Part shown: positions 37,594-46,265 of the stretch, piece by piece
Layout: each line of letters starts with the position of its first letter
How positions within the stretch are numbered: the first letter of the stretch is position 1
Origin: Paenibacillus humicola
GTDB taxonomy: Bacteria > Bacillota > Bacilli > Paenibacillales > Paenibacillaceae
Assembly (NCBI RefSeq): GCF_028826105.1
Contig: NZ_JAQGPL010000001.1
Coordinates: 3,808,501 to 3,872,500 of the forward strand
Direction of reading: 5' to 3'
Length of the DNA: 64,000 bases
Notes under the pieces: model-generated
The model's database searches: none
What the model saw: the letters and a program-made list of their open reading frames with translations, nothing else
What the model was told of the DNA's origin: nothing
Translations under genes and position numbers: made by a program

Positions 37594-38592
37594 TTACTCC
37601 CAATCCAGCACGACGCCCAGGCAGGGCTCCTTGTTGTCCGCTATAAGCTTCCAGGCATCGGCCGCACGGCCGGCGGGAAAACGGTGCGTCACCAGCCTGC
37701 CGGTTTGCAGCCAGCTCTCGCGGATGCCTTCAAGCGCTGCGTCCATTCGCTCCCTCACCCAGCCGGACGGCGCATGAAGCGAGATTTCCTTCTGACGCAG
37801 ATGCTGGATGTCGATCACGCCGCGCGTCCCGTAGAAGCCCGCCGAGACGAAATCCGCGCCGCGCCGCAGCAGCGGAAGAAGCCGCTGCACCGCCTCCAGA
37901 TCGCCTACCGTATCGACGACAGCGGCAATTCCGGTGCCGCCGCCGGCAAAATCGCCCGCTGCCTCCGGCAGCGAATCCCGCCTCGCGTTCAGCCGCGCCG
38001 CCTCCGCGGGCAGAAGATTCAGCCGGTCGTCGCGCCTTCCGGCAACGAGAACCTGCACGCCCCGATGCAGCAGCGTCTGCGCCGTCCATTGGCCGACAAG
38101 CCCGTCGCCGAGCACGACGGCCCGGTCGCCGGGGGCCAGGTTCCCTTTCATGCCGCAGTTATAGCCGACCTGCGTCAGCACGAGGCCGCTGTAGTCGGTG
38201 AAATCGGCACCCTCCGGCAGCTTCCACACTTGATTGGCCGCCGTTACGGCCGGGCTGACGTGTCCGCCTGCAGGTGCAAACATGCCGTTAACGCGGCTTA
38301 CGGACGCGAATACCCGGTCCCCCGTCCGCAGGCCGGCGACCTCGGAGCCGACCTCGCGGACGATGCCCGTCTTCTGGTAGCCGGGCACGATCGGGAACGG
38401 CGTGGGTCCTCCTTCGAAAGAGGCCGTGTCGCCGGCAATCCGCTCGCCGCGCAAATACGACGACTCCGTGCCTTTGCTGATCCAGGATACCGCCGGTTCG
38501 ACGACGACTTCGTCCGGTCGCGGCTCGGGCAGGTCCACCTCCCGCACCGACACTGTCAGCTTATCGGTAAAAACGACCGCTTTCCCTTTCAT
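37594..38592 (-). CDS. Medium-chain dehydrogenase/reductase, zinc-independent type
   Basis: 332-residue MDR-superfamily oxidoreductase. Seen: N-terminal GroES-like part with SWISKGTESSYLRGE; PFPIVPGYQKTGIVREVG; the cofactor motif VVLGDGLVGQWTAQTLLHRG; and a C-terminal HLRQKEISLHAPSGW. The zinc-ligand Cys and the GHE motif of alcohol dehydrogenases are absent, so it is probably a zinc-free reductase. The sequence GGGGGA precedes ATG 38592 by about ten bases; the in-frame ATG at 38601 lies directly on the SD. It lies 114 bp upstream of the aldo/keto reductase gene on the same strand, perhaps co-transcribed. The substrate is unknown. Confidence 0.88.
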   Translation of the reverse strand: MKGKAVVFTDKLTVSVREVDLPEPRPDEVVVEPAVSWISKGTESSYLRGERIAGDTASFEGGPTPFPIVPGYQKTGIVREVGSEVAGLRTGDRVFASVSRVNGMFAPAGGHVSPAVTAANQVWKLPEGADFTDYSGLVLTQVGYNCGMKGNLAPGDRAVVLGDGLVGQWTAQTLLHRGVQVLVAGRRDDRLNLLPAEAARLNARRDSLPEAAGDFAGGGTGIAAVVDTVGDLEAVQRLLPLLRRGADFVSAGFYGTRGVIDIQHLRQKEISLHAPSGWVRERMDAALEGIRESWLQTGRLVTHRFPAGRAADAWKLIADNKEPCLGVVLDWE

Positions 38593-38749
38593 CGCCAGCA
38601 TTCCCCCTCGTTCGTTTTATTCGTATAACGTTCGCCGCCGGACGGCGAAATCCTTCGTGCTGCCGGAAGCGGTTTCCTGTGAGGGAGGGCTTTTGTGTCC
38701 TGAAAAATTCCGACGGTTCGATCGTTCATATTCAGTTAAAAAAGCAGGA

Positions 38750-38780
38750 TTAGACTATCCCTAAGGGAACGACTTTCTTT
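38750..38780 (+). promoter_or_regulatory. MerR-type promoter-like element
   Basis: TTAGAC (38750-38755) and a T-rich -10-like TTCTTT (38775-38780) are 19 bp apart, with the dyad ATCCCTAAGGGAA between them. This layout resembles stretched MerR-family promoters. No merR gene is nearby. Confidence 0.3.
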
Positions 38781-38816
38781 GATTATCCATCCCATTAAAC
38801 GAGAGGCGGGAAGAAG

Positions 38817-40007
38817 ATGAAAGTCATCGTCATCGGTGCGGGTCTGGGCGGATTATGCCTTGCGCAAGGGCTGTCACAGGAAGGAATCGAGGTGGAGGTT
38901 TACGAGCAGGATCCGGGAGTGGAGGCACGGTTTCAAGGCTACCGGATCGGATTGAACCCCTCCGGATTCGAAGCGCTGAAAAGTTGTTTGCCGGTACGGC
39001 TGCATGCTTTGCTGGAAGCAACCAGCGGGGACCTGACCGGCCCGGGAAGGCTCCTAGACGAGCAGCTGAACGACATTCGGATGGAAGGACGGGAAGCGAA
39101 GACCGATGCGGTCGAGGAATCGGTCGTCATTGATCGGCACGTTCTCCGTCATCTTCTGCTCGCCGGCCTTCAGGAAAAGGTTCATTTCGGTAAAAAACTG
39201 ACCCGATACGAGACGTTGTCCGATGGCACCGTGCGCGTCTGCTTCGCCGACAGCGCATCGGCTTGCTGCGACCTTCTGGTCGGAGCGGACGGCGTGGGGT
39301 CCGCGGTGCGCCGGCAGCTCGTCGGACCTGTTGAGCCCGTCGATACAGGACTTCGCGGTGTCATTGGCCGGACTCCGCTCGATCGGAGGTTCGCTTCCCT
39401 TGTACCCGGCCGGGGGACCATGGTATCCGGACCCGGACTGGATATGTTTCTGGGCAAAATGCAGTTCCGAGAGCCGCCGCATCTGGCCGCCGAGAAATGG
39501 GCTCCCGGCGTCTATTTGCCGGAGACGCCAAGCTATTTGCGGTGGATCATGCTTCTGCCGCCGGAGCATCCGGGCGTGCTCGGGCAGAAGGAGCGGAAAG
39601 GCACGGCTGCAATCGCGACGATTCTGGAGCTCATACAAGGCTGGCATCCCGACCTGAGAGAGCTGGTGCGGCAGGCGGACCGCGACAATAGCGGCTTCGG
39701 GCCTATTCGCGCTCTCGGGCCTGTGCCCGCGTGGGAGTCTCAAGCGGTCACCATGCTCGGAGATGCCGTCCATGCCACTGCCGCAACCGGCGGAAACGGA
39801 GCGAATACGGCTCTTCTCGACGCTGCATTGCTGTGCGCCAAGCTTGGCGAGGTGAACCGGGGAGCGGCTTCCTTGCCGCCTTCCCTGGAAGATTACAATC
39901 GGCAGGTTCTCAGTTGCGGTTCGGATGCCGTACAGCAAAGCTTGAGAAAGGCTGACGAATTCCAAAATCTGGGGACCCGCGTGCGGAACGCTCGGCATCC
40001 TAGATGA
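38817..40007 (+). CDS. FAD-dependent aromatic-ring monooxygenase family protein
   Basis: 396-residue flavoprotein of the PHBH-like class A monooxygenase family. Seen: N-terminal FAD fold KVIVIGAGLGGLCLAQGLSQ with Glu at the end of strand two (VEVYEQD); the DG motif LLVGADGVGSAVRRQLVG; and the GD motif VTMLGDAVHATAATGGNGAN followed by TALLDA. Start ATG 38817 has GAGGCGGGAAGAAG upstream. It is convergent with the nitroreductase gene and has no operon partner. Such enzymes hydroxylate phenolics or modify antibiotics, including tetracyclines in some members; nothing here fixes the substrate. Confidence 0.9.
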   Translation: MKVIVIGAGLGGLCLAQGLSQEGIEVEVYEQDPGVEARFQGYRIGLNPSGFEALKSCLPVRLHALLEATSGDLTGPGRLLDEQLNDIRMEGREAKTDAVEESVVIDRHVLRHLLLAGLQEKVHFGKKLTRYETLSDGTVRVCFADSASACCDLLVGADGVGSAVRRQLVGPVEPVDTGLRGVIGRTPLDRRFASLVPGRGTMVSGPGLDMFLGKMQFREPPHLAAEKWAPGVYLPETPSYLRWIMLLPPEHPGVLGQKERKGTAAIATILELIQGWHPDLRELVRQADRDNSGFGPIRALGPVPAWESQAVTMLGDAVHATAATGGNGANTALLDAALLCAKLGEVNRGAASLPPSLEDYNRQVLSCGSDAVQQSLRKADEFQNLGTRVRNARHPR

Positions 40008-40029
40008 AAAACGGCTCTGCAGGACGCCG

Positions 40030-40602
40030 CTAGTCTTCAATCCACTGCGTCCGGCTTGCCGCGCTCTCCCGTTTTCCCTCGGGAGGAGTCATGTCCGGGA
40101 CGCCCAAATAGATAAAGCCGAGCATCCTGTCCTTCGGCTGCAGGCCGAACACTTCGTTCATAATCGGGCCGTAGCACGGCTCGCCGGTCCGCCAGACCGC
40201 GCCGAGCCCGAGGGCGTGCGCCGCAAGCAGCATGTTTTGGATCGCGGCGAAGACGGCGCCGTATTCCTCCAGCTCGATGACGCCTTTCGCTTCGGAAGGC
40301 GTTACAGCCGCAGCGATGACGACCGGCGCGCGCAGCGCCTTGGCCCTTGCCGACTCCGCCTTCGCCACGTTTTCCGGCGAGCCGGGATCGGCCTCGCCCT
40401 GCAGCGCGATCCGGGCGAGCGCGCCGCCCAGCTTGGCGCGGCCGCCGCCGGTCATGACGAAAAACCGCCACGGCTCCGTCAGACGGTGATTCGGCGCCCA
40501 TACCCCCGCTTCCAAAATCCGTTCGATCGTCTCCTTCGCGACCGGATCCGGCTTCACCTTCCCGATGCTTCGTCTTGTACGAATCGCTTCCAACGCTTCC
40601 AT
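40030..40602 (-). CDS. Nitroreductase family protein
   Basis: 190-residue FMN-binding protein. Seen: the N-terminal AIRTRRSIGKVKPDPV with the FMN-phosphate Arg cluster, EAGVWAPNHRLTEPWRFFV, a central AIQNMLLAAHALGLGAVWRTG, and a C-terminal LGFIYLGVPD. An open frame continues upstream to 41469 antisense to the neighbouring gene, but ATG 40602 lies behind GGAGGAGAG and gives the family length. It belongs to the YdjA-like small nitroreductases. The electron acceptor is unknown. Confidence 0.93.
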   Translation of the reverse strand: MEALEAIRTRRSIGKVKPDPVAKETIERILEAGVWAPNHRLTEPWRFFVMTGGGRAKLGGALARIALQGEADPGSPENVAKAESARAKALRAPVVIAAAVTPSEAKGVIELEEYGAVFAAIQNMLLAAHALGLGAVWRTGEPCYGPIMNEVFGLQPKDRMLGFIYLGVPDMTPPEGKRESAASRTQWIED

Positions 40603-40758
40603 ATCGATCTCTCCTCCACTGTCCCCATGCGGTCGTCCTTTTATTTTACCACATGGCGCAGCCGCGCTCACGGGACAAACGGGAAATGCGAGAATACATA
40701 AATCTGCGAGACATAGAATGAAAAGGTAGGGCTTATCCATTTTGGGGGTCGGAGACGA

Positions 40759-41808
40759 ATGAAGAAAAAAGCGGTTGCCGTTTTTCAAATCGCCGCCACG
40801 TACATCGGCACGGTCGTCGGAGCCGGTTTTGCTTCGGGCCAATCGATCATGCAGTTTTTTACCGTATACGGATCGCGCGGAACGCTGGGCATTCTCGTCT
40901 GCACCCTGCTTTTCATGTGGCTCGGAACGAAAATGATGATCCTCTCGCATCGTATCCGGGCTTACTCTTACCGGGAGCTCAACACCTATCTGTTCGGACC
41001 GGTTTTCGGAAAAATCGCCAACGGACTCACGTTCATCATCCTGTTCGGCGTTACGTCCGTCATGCTGTCGGGTACGGGGTCGATTTTCCAGGAACAGCTC
41101 GGACTGCCTTACCAGCTTGGCATTCTGGCCAGTATCGGCCTCAGTTATCTGGTCATGTCCCGGGATATCAAAGGCATTATCGCGGTTAATGCGCTCGTCG
41201 CGCCGCTCATGGTCTTTTTTACGATCTTTCTGGCGGTAAGCATGCTCGATCCGGCAAGCCTGGCGCGGGTGATGCAGCCCGGTGCAGCTCCCGATCTCCC
41301 CGGCCGCTACAAGTGGGCGTTCGATTCGCTGGCTTACGCGTCGCTTAATTTCGCTTTCGTCCAAGCCGTCATCGTGCCGCTCGGAAGCGAGGCGGAGGAT
41401 GAATCGACGCTGAAATGGGGCGGCTTCTGGGGAGGCGCCGGGCTCGGCATCATGCTGCTTGTCAGCCATTTCGCGTTAACGATGCGAATGCCGGACATTA
41501 TGCGGTACGAGGTGCCGATGGCCGAAATTATACGGGAGTTCGGGCCGTTCATGCATGCCTTGTTCCTGACGGTCATTTACGGGGAAATTTTCACGACGCT
41601 GATCGGCAATGTATTCGGCATTACGCGCCAGATTCGAAGCTTATGCCGCCTTCCGGTACCCGTCATCGTATTTGCAACGCTGCTCGGATGTTTTCTCATC
41701 AGCCAAATCGGATTTGCTTCCCTGGTCGACTATCTCTATCCCTTATTCGGGTATATGGGTCTGATTCTGGTGCTGCTGCTGGGCATCCGGCGCATCCAAA
41801 AAGAATGA
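40759..41808 (+). CDS. YkvI-like polytopic membrane protein
   Basis: 349-residue membrane protein with about ten hydrophobic helices. It begins FQIAATYIGTVVGAGFASGQ, a segment with the unwound-helix Gly pattern of LeuT-fold transporters, and resembles B. subtilis YkvI and the branched-chain or amino-acid carrier group. Later segments include GLTFIILFGVTSVMLSGTGS and FVQAVIVPLGSEAEDES. ATG 40759 follows GGGGGTCGGAG. It is monocistronic as far as visible. A transport role is inferred from the fold; the substrate is unknown. Confidence 0.8.
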   Translation: MKKKAVAVFQIAATYIGTVVGAGFASGQSIMQFFTVYGSRGTLGILVCTLLFMWLGTKMMILSHRIRAYSYRELNTYLFGPVFGKIANGLTFIILFGVTSVMLSGTGSIFQEQLGLPYQLGILASIGLSYLVMSRDIKGIIAVNALVAPLMVFFTIFLAVSMLDPASLARVMQPGAAPDLPGRYKWAFDSLAYASLNFAFVQAVIVPLGSEAEDESTLKWGGFWGGAGLGIMLLVSHFALTMRMPDIMRYEVPMAEIIREFGPFMHALFLTVIYGEIFTTLIGNVFGITRQIRSLCRLPVPVIVFATLLGCFLISQIGFASLVDYLYPLFGYMGLILVLLLGIRRIQKE

Positions 41809-41979
41809 GGTATCGAATACTTTCGGAGCCATGACTATTCCTCGCAGCCTGCATCGTGTCCAATGAATCCTTATTTGCGCTTAACTCGAATAGAAAAAAT
41901 ACCCCTTCGTGCATCCCCCGTTTCAAACGCCGTTCCGGCAGGTAATGAAATGTATATCCGGTATGAAGGAGGGGTTTGC

Positions 41980-42411
41980 ATGCTGTTCCATCATGTTCTT
42001 GCCGCCTTCGACGGCTCGAAGGCCGCGGAGAAAGCGCTTGCGACCGCCGTGAAGCTGGTCGAATGCAAACAGGCCAACCGGCTGACCGTCGTCCATGTAT
42101 GGAGCGCGCCCGCCATGGTCATGGCGGACGCGCTCGTAACCGCACCGGCCTCGATTCAGCGCGACTGGGCCGAGCAGGCGCAGCTGCTGCTTCAGGAGGC
42201 CGGGGACAAAATCGTCCATCTTCCCTACGCGCATACCGAGCTGCTCGAAGGGCGCCCGGGGGAAGCGATCCTGGATTCCGCCGAGCGGAACGGCTGCAGC
42301 CTGATCGTGCTCGGCAGCAGGGGCTTAAGCCCCATCCGCGAGTTTGTGCTCGGGAGCGTCAGCCACGAGGTGACGGTGCGCGCCAAGGTTCCGGTGCTGA
42401 TCGTCAAATGA
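41980..42411 (+). CDS. Universal stress protein, UspA family
   Basis: 143-residue single-domain Usp. Seen: HHVLAAFDGSKAAEKAL at the N-terminus and the ATP-binding type motif LIVLGSRGLSPIREFVLGSVSHEV (read in two parts) at the C-terminus, matching the GxxG-9-GS/T pattern. ATG 41980 follows AAGGAGGGG at six bases; the longer frame to 41863 lacks a comparable site. It converges on the importer ATPase gene with only 16 bp between the stops and no visible terminator. Its physiological trigger is unknown. Confidence 0.93.
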   Translation: MLFHHVLAAFDGSKAAEKALATAVKLVECKQANRLTVVHVWSAPAMVMADALVTAPASIQRDWAEQAQLLLQEAGDKIVHLPYAHTELLEGRPGEAILDSAERNGCSLIVLGSRGLSPIREFVLGSVSHEVTVRAKVPVLIVK

Positions 42412-42427
42412 ACGCAAGACGACGGCA

Positions 42428-43237
42428 TTAATTCGCAAGGTCCCACGGCTCGTTGATTTTCGGCACATCGGAAATGAGCTGCTGCGTGTAACGGTGGCGG
42501 GGATTGATGATGACCTCCTCCGCCGGCCCGCTTTCCACGATTTTCCCTTTTTCCATAATGTAGAGCGTGTCGCTGACGTAATAGGCGAGCCCGACGTCAT
42601 GCGTAATAAAGATGATCGTCATATTGTTCTCCTCGCGCAGCTTCAGCAGCATGTCGAGAATGGTCGACCGCGAGCAGGCGTCGATCATCGACGTCGGCTC
42701 GTCGGCGATCAGGATTTTCGGATGAAGCATGAAAATCCGCGCGATCATGAGACGCTGCATTTGCCCGCCGGACAGCTCGAACGGATATTTATTGTACAGC
42801 TCCTCGAATTTCAGGTTGACGAAGGAGCACGCCTCCTTCATCTTCCGAAACCGTTCCTCGCCGCTCAGCTTCAGCCCCTGCAGCTCGATGCAGTCGGAGA
42901 GCAGCCGCTCCACCCGGCGGAACACATTAAACGAAGAGAACGGATCCTGGAAAATCGCCTGGATATCTTTCCAGTACGCCTTCCGGTCCGCATGCCGCCC
43001 GAGCTGTCTCGGCTTCCCCTTATATCGGATCTCCCCGCTCGTTTCCTTCAGGAGGCCCATCAGCATTTTCGCCAAGGTCGTCTTGCCGCTACCGCTTTCG
43101 CCGACGATCGAAATAATTTCGCCTTCGCGGAAATCGAAGCTGACCTCGTTCACGGCCGTCGTTTTTTTCTTCCCGTAGCCGAATACCTTCGTGATCTTCG
43201 TGCCGGTAAGCAGCGATTCACCGTTCTTCATGCGCAT
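42428..43237 (-). CDS. Opp/Dpp-type ABC transporter ATPase (OppF position)
   Basis: 269-residue ATPase. Seen: Walker [14 protein letters not shown]-loop [11 protein letters not shown], signature [15 protein letters not shown], Walker [13 protein letters not shown] (the usual Leu-Asp is Ile-Asp here) and [16 protein letters not shown] 43237 and ATG 43231 are both in frame; AAGGAG is four and ten bases away respectively, so the second may be the true start. The gene overlaps the preceding ATPase gene by up to 20 bp. It is the last gene of the second importer operon. Relatives of this subgroup serve cello- or beta-oligosaccharide importers as well as peptide importers. Confidence 0.92.
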   Translation of the reverse strand: MRMKNGESLLTGTKITKVFGYGKKKTTAVNEVSFDFREGEIISIVGESGSGKTTLAKMLMGLLKETSGEIRYKGKPRQLGRHADRKAYWKDIQAIFQDPFSSFNVFRRVERLLSDCIELQGLKLSGEERFRKMKEACSFVNLKFEELYNKYPFELSGGQMQRLMIARIFMLHPKILIADEPTSMIDACSRSTILDMLLKLREENNMTIIFITHDVGLAYYVSDTLYIMEKGKIVESGPAEEVIINPRHRYTQQLISDVPKINEPWDLAN

Positions 43238-44273
43238 ACCACTCCTTCAGGGTGCCGGCCTCGAACAAGCACCGGTAAACCCGTTCTCCAAGCTCGCGGT
43301 TCTCGATTTTTCCATGCCTGCAGTCCTCCCGGGCAAAGGTACACCGGTCCGCGAAGCGGCAGCCCGGAGGCACCTGCTTCAAATTCGGCGGCGCGCCGGG
43401 AATGGCCGCCAGCTTGTGCTCCTTCATGCCTTCCTCCGGCACGATAATCGAGCCCATCAGCCGTTTCGTATACGGATGGACCGGATCGAAAATCATCTGG
43501 TGCGCCGTGCCCCGCTCGACGATTTCCCCGGCGTACATGACCATAATGTCGTCGGTCACATGGTAAAGAAGCGGCAGCTCGTGCGTAATGAACACCAGCG
43601 ACTTGATGAATTTCTTGTCGATCAGCTCTTTCAGCAGCTTGATGACCGCCTTCTGCGAGGTGACGTCGAGCGCCGACGTCGGTTCGTCCGCCACGAGCAC
43701 CTTCGGGTTCAAAATCGTCGAGATGGCAATGACGGTCCGCTGCTTCATCCCGCCGGACAGCTCGTTCGGGAACGCATTCAGCACATCGGGAGACAGATGC
43801 AGCGTCTCGAACCGTTCCGCCGCCATGTCCCAAACCTCCCGCTTCGTCAGCTCCGGCCGGTGCTCCTTCATCATGTCCTCGATAAAACGGATGATTTTCA
43901 GCGTCGGGTTCAGCGCATTCATCGCCGCCTGCGGAATGTAGGCGATCTCCCTGCCAAGGATGCGCTTCCTCAGCTGTTCCTTGTTCAGCTTCATGATATC
44001 GATGCCGTTGATTTCAATCGATCCGCTGCCGTAATGCAGCGGAGGAAAATAAAATCCCATCAGGCTGAGCGCCAGGGTCGATTTGCCGCACCCGGATTCG
44101 CCGGCGATGCCGAGCGTCTTGCCCTCCTCAAGCGCGAAGCTGACGCCGTCGACGGCAAACACCTTTTCCTTCAGCCGGGTACGGTAGTACGTTTTGAGCG
44201 CTTTGACCTCCAGTATGTTTTTACGGGCGGAAGGGCTCTGACGCTCGGCAATTTCCAGCATAGGTTTGCTCAT
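43218..44273 (-). CDS. Opp/Dpp-type ABC transporter ATPase (OppD position)
   Basis: 351-residue ATPase. Seen: Walker [16 protein letters not shown]-loop [13 protein letters not shown], signature [14 protein letters not shown], Walker [13 protein letters not shown], and [12 protein letters not shown]. It has the C-terminal [14 protein letters not shown] motif typical of the Opp family. A much longer frame continues upstream, but ATG 44273 ([10 protein letters not shown]) is preceded by AAGGAG and lies two bases behind the permease stop. Together with the downstream ATPase it energises the importer at 44276-48116. Confidence 0.94.
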   Translation of the reverse strand: MSKPMLEIAERQSPSARKNILEVKALKTYYRTRLKEKVFAVDGVSFALEEGKTLGIAGESGCGKSTLALSLMGFYFPPLHYGSGSIEINGIDIMKLNKEQLRKRILGREIAYIPQAAMNALNPTLKIIRFIEDMMKEHRPELTKREVWDMAAERFETLHLSPDVLNAFPNELSGGMKQRTVIAISTILNPKVLVADEPTSALDVTSQKAVIKLLKELIDKKFIKSLVFITHELPLLYHVTDDIMVMYAGEIVERGTAHQMIFDPVHPYTKRLMGSIIVPEEGMKEHKLAAIPGAPPNLKQVPPGCRFADRCTFAREDCRHGKIENRELGERVYRCLFEAGTLKEWYAHEER

Positions 44274-44275
44274 GG

Positions 44276-45112
44276 CTAGCTCCTTATTTTCGGATTGAAA
44301 ATTTCGTCCATTCCCGTGTTCATCATGTAGAGCGAAAACGTGATGACGGCGATGGCGAAAGCGGCCGGGATAAACGCCCACCAGGCGCCCGCCACGGGGG
44401 CTTCGAATATAAGCGCCCAGTTCATAATGATGCCGAGGGAGATCGTATTGTACGGCCCGAGCCCCAGCATCGAGATGGACGCCTCGGCCAGGATGCCGGA
44501 CGCGACCTGCAGGATAAACGCCATGACGACGTAAGATGCGATGTAAGGCAAAATCTCGAACGCGATGATACGGGCCGTGCCGTGGCCGGATATTTTGGCG
44601 ATGTTGACATGGTCGCGGTTTCGAAGCGACGTCGTCTGCGCCCGGACGGCCCGCGCCGTCCACGGCCAGCTCGTCAGCCCGATGATGAGCGCCACGATGA
44701 GCGAGCTGCGGGAATTGATGCTGACCGAGATAAGAATAAGAATGATGAACGACGGAATAACGATAAACATGTTCGTGACCGCGGTCAAGATGTTGTCCGC
44801 CAAGCCCCCGATATACCCGGAGGCCAGCCCGATCGCCAGGCCGATCGCGGTGGCGCACACGCCCGCGACGAGCCCGACCATCACGGAGGTGCGAATCCCG
44901 TAGACGAGCTCGAGAAACAGGTCGCGGCCGAAGTTATCGGAGCCGAGCGGCAGGCCGGCGCCGGGAGGCTGGAAGGCAAGCGCCTTCATTTCGAACGGGT
45001 CGCCCCGGTTGATCAGCGGATAAAAGACGACTAGCGCGATCATCAGCAAAGTGACGATCAGGCCGAACAAAAATTTCGGCGACTTCAGCAAAATGCGGGT
45101 CGATTGCGACAT
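44276..45112 (-). CDS. Opp/Dpp-type ABC transporter permease (OppC position)
   Basis: 278-residue inner-membrane protein. Seen: N-terminal helix FLFGLIVTLLMIALVVFYPL, the OppC motif PLGSDNFGRDLFLELVYGIR, and a coupling loop region ending LAEASISMLGLGPYNTIS. ATG 45112 has GGAG upstream and follows the OppB-position stop by one base. The protein is shorter in the first loop than many OppC proteins, in line with oligosaccharide-type members. It is an ordinary family member. Confidence 0.94.
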   Translation of the reverse strand: MSQSTRILLKSPKFLFGLIVTLLMIALVVFYPLINRGDPFEMKALAFQPPGAGLPLGSDNFGRDLFLELVYGIRTSVMVGLVAGVCATAIGLAIGLASGYIGGLADNILTAVTNMFIVIPSFIILILISVSINSRSSLIVALIIGLTSWPWTARAVRAQTTSLRNRDHVNIAKISGHGTARIIAFEILPYIASYVVMAFILQVASGILAEASISMLGLGPYNTISLGIIMNWALIFEAPVAGAWWAFIPAAFAIAVITFSLYMMNTGMDEIFNPKIRS

Positions 45113-45113
45113 A

Positions 45114-46124
45114 TCAGTTCTCCTCCATTTGCGCTGCCTTGATCCGCGGATCGACGATGCCGTAAATGATCTCGATCGTGAAGTTCGCCAGCAGCACGGT
45201 CATGGCGATGAGCAGCGTACAGCCGGAGATGAGCGGGTAATCGAGCTGGCGGATCGCCGTAAACAGCCAGGTGCCGATGCCCGGATAGCTGAAGACGATC
45301 TCGCAGATGAGCGATCCGCCGACCATCGTGCCGATCGACAGCGCAAGCCCGGTAATTTGCGGCAGCATGGCGTTCTTGAACACATAGCGGGCGACGCGCG
45401 AATCGCGGATGCCGAGCAGCTTGCTGTACAGCACGTAATCCGCGTTCAGCTCGTAAAGCGACATCTCCCGCATTCCGATCGCCTGCCCGCCGATGGCGAC
45501 GAGCACGATGGACAGGAAAGGCAGCGTATGGTGCCGGATAACCGAGCCGATAAAATCGAGGCCGAAATGCGGCACCATCTGGAAGTCGTAGCCGCCGGAA
45601 ATCGGAAACCATTTCAGCGTGATGCCGAGCAGGTAGAGAAGGATGATCGCCAGCGTGAAGAACGGAATCGAGTTGACGAACAGCGCCGCGGGAAACAGCA
45701 CCTTGTCGAATACGCCCCGGCGGTACGCCGCGACCGCCCCCAGCACGTTGCCCAGAATCCAGCCGACGAGAATGGCCGGCAGCTGAAGCCCGACCGTCCA
45801 CGGCACGGCGGATGCGAGGATATCCGAAACCTTCCGGGGATAAAGGCCGAACGAGGTGCCGAGATCTCCGGTGAACAAATGGCGCAAATAGATGCCGAAC
45901 TGCACGTAGAGCGGCTTGTCGACGCCGAATTCCCGCATGAAGTTTTCGTACACCTTCTTGATCGAGTCGCTGTCCGTCATGCCCTGCGTCACCTGGGAGG
46001 CGATCGCGCTGACCGGGTTGCCTTCGATCAGCCTCGGCAGCAGAAAATTGAGCAGCAGCGCGATGAGCAGCGTAACCAGGTACCAGGCCGTTTTTTTCAC
46101 AAAATATTTCGTATAGGCGTTCAA
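45114..46124 (-). CDS. Opp/Dpp-type ABC transporter permease (OppB position)
   Basis: 336-residue inner-membrane protein. Seen: N-terminal helix TAWYLVTLLIALLLNFLLPR followed by LIEGNPV, GDLGTSFGLYPRKVSDIL, and the coupling loop around YVLYSKLLGIRDSRV with EIVFSYPGIGTWLF near the end. The nominal frame opens at 46208, but those residues lie in a strong hairpin. A TTG at 46124 lies eleven bases behind GGAGG and gives the family N-terminus, so TTG is proposed as start. A stem-loop separates it from the binding-protein gene. Confidence 0.9.
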   Translation of the reverse strand: MNAYTKYFVKKTAWYLVTLLIALLLNFLLPRLIEGNPVSAIASQVTQGMTDSDSIKKVYENFMREFGVDKPLYVQFGIYLRHLFTGDLGTSFGLYPRKVSDILASAVPWTVGLQLPAILVGWILGNVLGAVAAYRRGVFDKVLFPAALFVNSIPFFTLAIILLYLLGITLKWFPISGGYDFQMVPHFGLDFIGSVIRHHTLPFLSIVLVAIGGQAIGMREMSLYELNADYVLYSKLLGIRDSRVARYVFKNAMLPQITGLALSIGTMVGGSLICEIVFSYPGIGTWLFTAIRQLDYPLISGCTLLIAMTVLLANFTIEIIYGIVDPRIKAAQMEEN

Positions 46125-46154
46125 GCGGATATTCACCTCCGTAATGCGGCCGGC

Positions 46155-46204
46155 AAAAGCGCGGCCTGCGCGCGTCCGCACGAAGCGGGTCAGCCGCAGG
46201 CCGC
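46155..46204 (-). terminator. Attenuating hairpin between binding protein and permease genes
   Basis: On the minus strand GCGGCCTGCG and CGCAGGCCGC form a perfect 10-bp stem with a 24-base loop, followed by GCTTTTGCC. Such structures commonly raise binding-protein expression relative to the membrane subunits. Confidence 0.6.
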
Positions 46205-46265
46205 CCATGATGTCAGCCGGAATAAGCGATTCTGTCTCACCACGGGTGTTATAAATCCGGAGTGT

